Shown: positions 60,504 through 64,000 of the stretch, piece by piece
How positions within the stretch are numbered: position 1 is the first letter of the stretch
Layout of the letters: each line of letters opens with the position of its first letter
Assembly: GCF_900115005.1 (NCBI RefSeq)
Contig: NZ_FOUY01000033.1
Location: 1 to 64,000 of the forward strand
Reading direction: 5' to 3'
From: Pseudonocardia ammonioxydans
GTDB taxonomy: Bacteria > Actinomycetota > Actinomycetes > Mycobacteriales > Pseudonocardiaceae
Length of the DNA stretch: 64,000 bases
Notes under the pieces: generated by a model
Databases searched by the model: none
The model's input: the letters and a program-made list of their open reading frames with translations, nothing else
Told to the model about the DNA's origin: nothing
Program-made: the position numbers and the translations under genes

Positions 60504-60512
60504 CCACTCACG
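60471..60512. terminator. 18-base perfect hairpin over the GT87 stop codon
   Basis: CGTGAGTGGTTATCGCGG (60471-60488) and its exact complement (60495-60512) with a TCAGGG loop. It spans the GT87 stop and lacks a U-tract. It may act as a terminator or belong to a dispersed palindromic repeat family. Confidence 0.65.
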
Positions 60513-60588
60513 GGCGCGAAGCGCGTCCGGGGTGATCGGGGTCTCGTCAGTGGTTCCGGTGCGGGCGTGGTGCGCGAGGATCGGGTCC

Positions 60589-61290
60589 ATGAACGTCGAG
60601 GACGGCGGCGCAGCGCTCCCGGACGGAGTGGTCCCGGCCGCGGTGGCACAGCGGCTGTGCGCACGGGTGCGGGCGGCGCTGACGGTGCTGCCCGACGAGC
60701 TCCGGCACATCGCGTCCGACGCCGATCGGGCCGGGAAGCGGGCCGCGGCGGTCACCATGACGCTGCTGCCCGTCCCCGGGGCGACCGGGGACGGGGCGCT
60801 GGCCGACGAGATCGCGTTCGTGCTGACCCGGCGGGCCCGGTCGCTGCGCGCACACTCCGGGCAGTGGGCGCTGCCCGGCGGCCGGATCGACGCCGGGGAG
60901 ACCGCGGAGCAGGCGGGGCGTCGCGAGGTGTCCGAGGAGATCGGGATCGAGCTCGGGCCGGAGCGGGTGCTCGGGCTGCTCGACGACTACCCCACCCGCT
61001 CCGGATACGTGATCACGCCGGTCGTGCTGTGGGCGGGCGGCGCGGGGGAACCGGTGCCGAACCCGGCCGAGGTGGCCGAGCTGCACCGGCCCGCGCTCGC
61101 CGAGATCGATCACGAGCCGCGGTTCCTGACCATCCCCGAGTCCGACGCCCCGGTGATCCAGGTGCCGCTGTTCGACCGCTTCGTGCACGCCCCGACCGGG
61201 GCGGTGCTGCACCAGTTCCGCGAGGTCGTGCTGCACGGGCGGGCGACCCGGGTCGCCCACCTCGAGCAGCCGGTGTTCGCCTGGCGGTAG
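60589..61290 (+). CDS. Nudix hydrolase, coenzyme A pyrophosphatase-like
   Basis: A 233-residue protein. It has the NudL-type extended Nudix region: LRAHSGQWALPGGRIDAGET followed by AEQAGRREVSEEIGI, with the upstream AAVTMTLLPVP strand. CoA pyrophosphatases cut CoA to 3',5'-ADP and 4'-phosphopantetheine. The CoA-specific LLxxRSxxLRxHxGxxxxPGG pattern is largely kept. ATG 60589 has GAGGA eight bases upstream. Convergent with the endonuclease gene, five bases apart. Confidence 0.87.
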   Translation: MNVEDGGAALPDGVVPAAVAQRLCARVRAALTVLPDELRHIASDADRAGKRAAAVTMTLLPVPGATGDGALADEIAFVLTRRARSLRAHSGQWALPGGRIDAGETAEQAGRREVSEEIGIELGPERVLGLLDDYPTRSGYVITPVVLWAGGAGEPVPNPAEVAELHRPALAEIDHEPRFLTIPESDAPVIQVPLFDRFVHAPTGAVLHQFREVVLHGRATRVAHLEQPVFAWR

Positions 61291-61295
61291 TGCGG

Positions 61296-62069
61296 TCAGG
61301 CCGGGGCGTGCTCGCGCAGGTAGGCGATGTCGCGGGCCTGGCCGTCGGCCGGGGTCTCCACGACCACCGGTGCCCCGGCCTCGGCGACGACGGCGGCCAG
61401 CTCGTCCGGCGGGATCGTCCCCGAGTCGATGTTGGCGTGCCGGTCGCGGGCCGAGTCGAACGGGTCGCGCGAGTTGTTCAGGTGGATCAGATCGATCCGG
61501 CCGGTGATCGCCCGTGCCCGCTCCACGATCCCGGCGAGCTCCTCGCCACCGGCGAACGCGTGGCAGGTGTCGAGGCAGAAGCCGACACCGAACTCGCCCA
61601 CCGCGTCCCACAGCCGGGCGAGCGCGTCGAACCGGCGGACCATGGCGTTGTCGCCGCCCGCGGTGTTCTCGATCAGGACCGGGACGTCGAACCCGTGCTC
61701 GCCGGCCTGCCGCTCGACGAACTTGCGCCAGTTGTCCACACCGGTGGCCGGGTCGTCGCCGGCCGTGACGTGGCCGCCGTGCACGACCAGCCCGAACGCG
61801 CCGACCTCGGCGGCGCCGGCCAGGTGCTGCTGCACGATCTTGCGGGACGGGATCCGGATCCGGTTGTTCGTCGAGGCGACGTTCGCGGTGTACGGCGCGT
61901 GCACCACGACCGCGACCTCCGAGGCGGACAGCTCCGCCGCGCGCGGGTGGGGCGGCGGCTTCTTCCAGCCCTGCGGGTCGGACAGGAACAGCTGGATCAC
62001 CTCGGCGCCCACCTCACCGGCCGCGGCCAGCGGGTCCTCGGCGTCGCGGACGTGTGCTCCGATCTGCAT
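61296..62069 (-). CDS. nfo: Deoxyribonuclease IV (AP endonuclease, Nfo family)
   Basis: A 257-residue TIM-barrel endonuclease acting on abasic sites in base excision repair. Metal-binding residues sit in VVHAPYTANVAS, VVHGGHV, LIENTAGG, CLDTCHAFAGG, HLNNSRDPFDS and DRHANIDSG. ATG 62069 gives the typical MQIGAHV start and follows TACCGT by six bases, suggesting a leaderless message. Divergent from rpsF. Confidence 0.93.
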   Translation of the reverse strand: MQIGAHVRDAEDPLAAAGEVGAEVIQLFLSDPQGWKKPPPHPRAAELSASEVAVVVHAPYTANVASTNNRIRIPSRKIVQQHLAGAAEVGAFGLVVHGGHVTAGDDPATGVDNWRKFVERQAGEHGFDVPVLIENTAGGDNAMVRRFDALARLWDAVGEFGVGFCLDTCHAFAGGEELAGIVERARAITGRIDLIHLNNSRDPFDSARDRHANIDSGTIPPDELAAVVAEAGAPVVVETPADGQARDIAYLREHAPA

Positions 62070-62173
62070 GGGTGCACGGTAGCGAGCACCCCCGACGGCG
62101 ACGGCCGGGCCCGCGCACCGGGCCGGCCCGGCGTCCACCGCGTACCCGCAGGTCGGGCCCCGGATCGCCGTTG

Positions 62174-62309
62174 CTAGCCTGGTCCGGTCATCCCGCAGGT
62201 GCGCCGCGCGACCCGTCGCGCGCCGAGACTGTCGGGGTGGCCTGAGAACCTCCTGTCACGGCCGTCGGGGCCGTGACCGTCACGAGTCCATAGGAGGTGA
62301 GTGGTTCTC
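62174..62309 (+). promoter_or_regulatory. rpsF operon promoter and leader
   Basis: TTGCTAGCCTGG near 62171-62182 contains a TAGCCT -10 box. The leader holds a perfect nine-pair hairpin, GTCACGGCC and GGCCGTGAC, at about 62256-62280, just before AGGAGGTGA. Actinobacterial and other rpsF leaders can be bound by S6:S18; the motif was not verified here. Confidence 0.4.
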
Positions 62310-62624
62310 ATGCGTCATTACGAGGTCATGATCATCCTCGACGGCAGCCTGGACGAGCGCACTGTGCAGCCGTCCCTGGAGCAGTTCCTCACCGTCGTGA
62401 AGAGCGACGGCGGATCGATCGAGAAGATCGAGGTCTGGGGCAAGCGCCGGCTGGCCTACGAGATCAGGAAGCAGGGCGAGGCCATCTACGCGGTCGTCGA
62501 GATCGCCGCGGAGCCGGCCACCGTCGCCGAGCTGGATCGCCAGCTGGGCCTGAACGAGTCCGTGCTGCGCACCAAGGTGCTGCGCAAGGACGTCACCCGC
62601 ACGCCGGCGCCCGCCGCCGGCTGA
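62310..62624 (+). CDS. rpsF: 30S ribosomal protein S6
   Basis: A 104-residue protein, MRHYEVMIILDGSLDERTV onward, with KIEVWGKRRLAYEIRKQGEA, the S6 core. Binds 16S rRNA with S18. ATG 62310 fits the family; a GTG at 62301 directly after the ribosome-binding site is the alternative. First gene of rpsF-ssb-rpsR-rplI. Confidence 0.97.
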   Translation: MRHYEVMIILDGSLDERTVQPSLEQFLTVVKSDGGSIEKIEVWGKRRLAYEIRKQGEAIYAVVEIAAEPATVAELDRQLGLNESVLRTKVLRKDVTRTPAPAAG

Positions 62625-62635
62625 GAGGGGTTCCG

Positions 62636-63190
62636 ATGGCCGGCGAGACCGTGATCACCGTCGTGGGCAACCTGACGGCCGATCCCGAGCTGCGGTTCAC
62701 CCCCTCCGGCGCCGCGGTCGCCAACTTCACCGTCGCCTCGACGCCGCGCACCTTCGACCGCCAGTCCGGCGAGTGGAAGGACGGCGAGGCACTGTTCCTG
62801 CGCTGCAACATCTGGCGCCAGGCGGCGGAGAACGTCGCCGAGTCGCTGACCCGCGGCGCGCGGGTCGTGGTGCAGGGACGCCTTCGCCAGCGGTCCTTCG
62901 AAACCCGTGAGGGCGAGAAGCGCACCGTGGTGGAGCTGGAGGTCGACGAGATCGGCCCCTCGCTCCGCTATGCCACCGCCAAGGTCAACAAGGTCAGCCG
63001 GGGCGGAGGCTCCGGCGGCTTCGGTGGCGGTGGTGGCGGCGGCTACGACGGTGGCGGTTTCGGCGGCGGCGGCAGCCAGCAGGGCGGTGGCTCCGGCGGA
63101 GGCAACTCCGGCGGCGGTTACGACGACCCCTGGGGCTCGGCCCCGCCCGCGGGCAGCGGCGCGGCGTCCGACGACGAGCCCCCTTTCTGA
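62636..63190 (+). CDS. ssb: Single-stranded DNA-binding protein
   Basis: A 184-residue SSB. The OB fold covers residues 1-115 (ITVVGNLTADPELRFTPSGA; NVAESLTRGARVVVQGRL). A Gly-rich linker follows, ending in the acidic tail DDEPPF that binds partner proteins. ATG 62636 has GAGGGG upstream. It lies in the ribosomal operon as in other actinobacteria. Confidence 0.97.
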   Translation: MAGETVITVVGNLTADPELRFTPSGAAVANFTVASTPRTFDRQSGEWKDGEALFLRCNIWRQAAENVAESLTRGARVVVQGRLRQRSFETREGEKRTVVELEVDEIGPSLRYATAKVNKVSRGGGSGGFGGGGGGGYDGGGFGGGGSQQGGGSGGGNSGGGYDDPWGSAPPAGSGAASDDEPPF

Positions 63191-63244
63191 TCCACGCACC
63201 CACGCCGTCCGCGACGGGCGGTGATCGACTCCAGGAGCACCAGC

Positions 63245-63481
63245 ATGGCCAAGGCCATCGTGCGCAAGCCGAAGAAGAAGGTCTGCGCATTCTGCAAGGA
63301 CAAGGCCCAGCAGATCGACTACAAGGACACCGGTCTGCTGCGGAAGTTCATCTCGGACCGCGGCAAGATCCGCGCCCGCCGGGTGACCGGTAACTGCCGG
63401 CAGCACCAGCGGGACGTCGCCGTCGCGGTCAAGAACTCCCGCGAGGTGGCCCTGCTCCCGTACACCTCGACCGCTCGCTGA
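63245..63481 (+). CDS. rpsR: 30S ribosomal protein S18
   Basis: A 78-residue basic protein with TGLLRKFISDRGKIRARRVT, the S18 signature. It carries CAFC near the start and CRQH later, the zinc-binding (C+) form found in actinobacteria. ATG 63245 has an AGGAG site upstream. Confidence 0.97.
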   Translation: MAKAIVRKPKKKVCAFCKDKAQQIDYKDTGLLRKFISDRGKIRARRVTGNCRQHQRDVAVAVKNSREVALLPYTSTAR

Positions 63482-63495
63482 GGGAGGAGAGACAC

Positions 63496-63942
63496 GTGAA
63501 GCTCATCCTCAACGCCGACGTCCCGAACCTGGGCGCGCCGGGCGACATCGTCGAGGTCAAGGACGGCTACGGCCGCAACTACCTGCTGCCGCGCAAGCTC
63601 GCGGTCGTCGCCACCCGTGGCGCCGAGAAGCAGGTCGAGCAGATCCGCCGGGCCCAGAAGGCCCGCGAGATCCGCGACCTGGGCCACGCGCAGCAGGTCG
63701 ACTCGCAGCTGAAGAACATCAACGTGACCGTCCCGGCCAAGGCGAGCGACAACGGTCGCCTGTTCGGCTCGATCACCCCGTCCGCCGTCGTCGACGCCGT
63801 CAAGGCGGCCGGCGGCCCGGCGCTGGACAAGCGCACGGTGGACGTGCCGGGGCACGTCAAGGCCCTCGGCAAGCACCAGGTGCAGGTCCGCCTGCACCCG
63901 GAGGTCACCACCGAGCTGACGATCGCGGTCGTCGCACGCTGA
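63496..63942 (+). CDS. rplI: 50S ribosomal protein L9
   Basis: A 148-residue protein starting MKLILNADVPNLGAPGDIVE with the L9 signature GYGRNYLLPRKLAV, a long helix and a C-terminal domain. GTG 63496 has GAGGAGAG upstream. Last gene of the operon. Confidence 0.97.
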   Translation: MKLILNADVPNLGAPGDIVEVKDGYGRNYLLPRKLAVVATRGAEKQVEQIRRAQKAREIRDLGHAQQVDSQLKNINVTVPAKASDNGRLFGSITPSAVVDAVKAAGGPALDKRTVDVPGHVKALGKHQVQVRLHPEVTTELTIAVVAR

Positions 63943-63950
63943 CCCCGCTC

Positions 63951-63970
63951 CGGTGGTCGTACGACCACCG
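63951..63970. terminator. Palindromic hairpin after rplI
   Basis: CGGTGGTCGT followed at once by its complement ACGACCACCG, a perfect 20-base palindrome eight bases after the rplI stop. Confidence 0.6.
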
Positions 63971-64000
63971 AGAGTAGTGAAGGGCGGTGTCCGGAGCCTC

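Overview
The window is high-GC actinobacterial chromosome centred on the replication origin. Gene order (gyrB-gyrA, dciA, recF, gnd, dnaN, oriC, dnaA, rpmH, rnpA, yidD, yidC, khpB, rsmG, parA, parB, then cwlM, trxA, trxB, sigM, a MurJ-associated pseudokinase, a DUF6049 protein, a Nudix hydrolase and pcnA) matches the mycobacterial and pseudonocardial origin region. The flank from ino1, padR, DUF5318 and ponA to rpsF, ssb, rpsR and rplI is the mycobacterial block from the other side of oriC. Sequence style and content suggest a Pseudonocardia-like member of the Pseudonocardiales; this is inference from gene order and protein character, not from a database search.

Layout. 1-300: truncated IS110-family element whose non-coding end may carry a bridge RNA. 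296-3111: DUF418 membrane protein, tRNA-Ala, a 36-residue DLW-39 protein, tRNA-Ile and a DUF3566 membrane protein. 3218-13821: gyrA (with a 420-residue homing intein), gyrB, dciA, recF, gnd and dnaN, all leftward. 13822-14894: oriC. 14895-16724: dnaA leftward. 17305-23142: rpmH to parB rightward. 23143-28083: a gene-poor centromere-like stretch with nine parS sites, a tandem array of parS-bearing repeats, scrambled fragments of rnpA and rsmG, and one ligase gene. 28084-41520: aminotransferase, acetyltransferase, cwlM, thioredoxin pair, sigM and partner, pseudokinase, DUF6049, Nudix, pcnA. 41615-53515: accessory and housekeeping genes (MFS exporter, YqgE, glycosyltransferase, SdpI-like protein, leuS, a HEPN/nucleotidyltransferase pair, DUF1707, EamA, LysR, SDR, NlpC/P60). 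53886-63942: ino1, padR, DUF5318, ponA, GT87, CoA Nudix, endonuclease IV, rpsF-ssb-rpsR-rplI.

Functionally the core joins origin firing (DnaA, oriC, DciA), the clamp and repair (DnaN, RecF), topology (gyrase) and segregation (ParA, ParB, parS). The flanks carry envelope control (CwlM, pseudokinase, PonA, NlpC/P60, YidC/YidD) and redox or stress functions (TrxA/B, SigM).

Most notable: (1) the dense parS region and its roughly 45-51-base tandem units in which intact and decayed parS sites are interspersed; (2) a mosaic of rsmG and rnpA pieces in that region; (3) the gyrA intein splitting the gene directly after the catalytic tyrosine; (4) no murJ between the DUF6049 gene and the pseudokinase gene; (5) a HEPN protein coupled to an unusual UPF0158-nucleotidyltransferase fusion lacking key catalytic residues; (6) a leaderless 21-codon leader ORF and hairpin before leuS. 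Many genes from 40 kb onward show a TANNNT box 6-9 bases before the start codon, suggesting leaderless transcripts.
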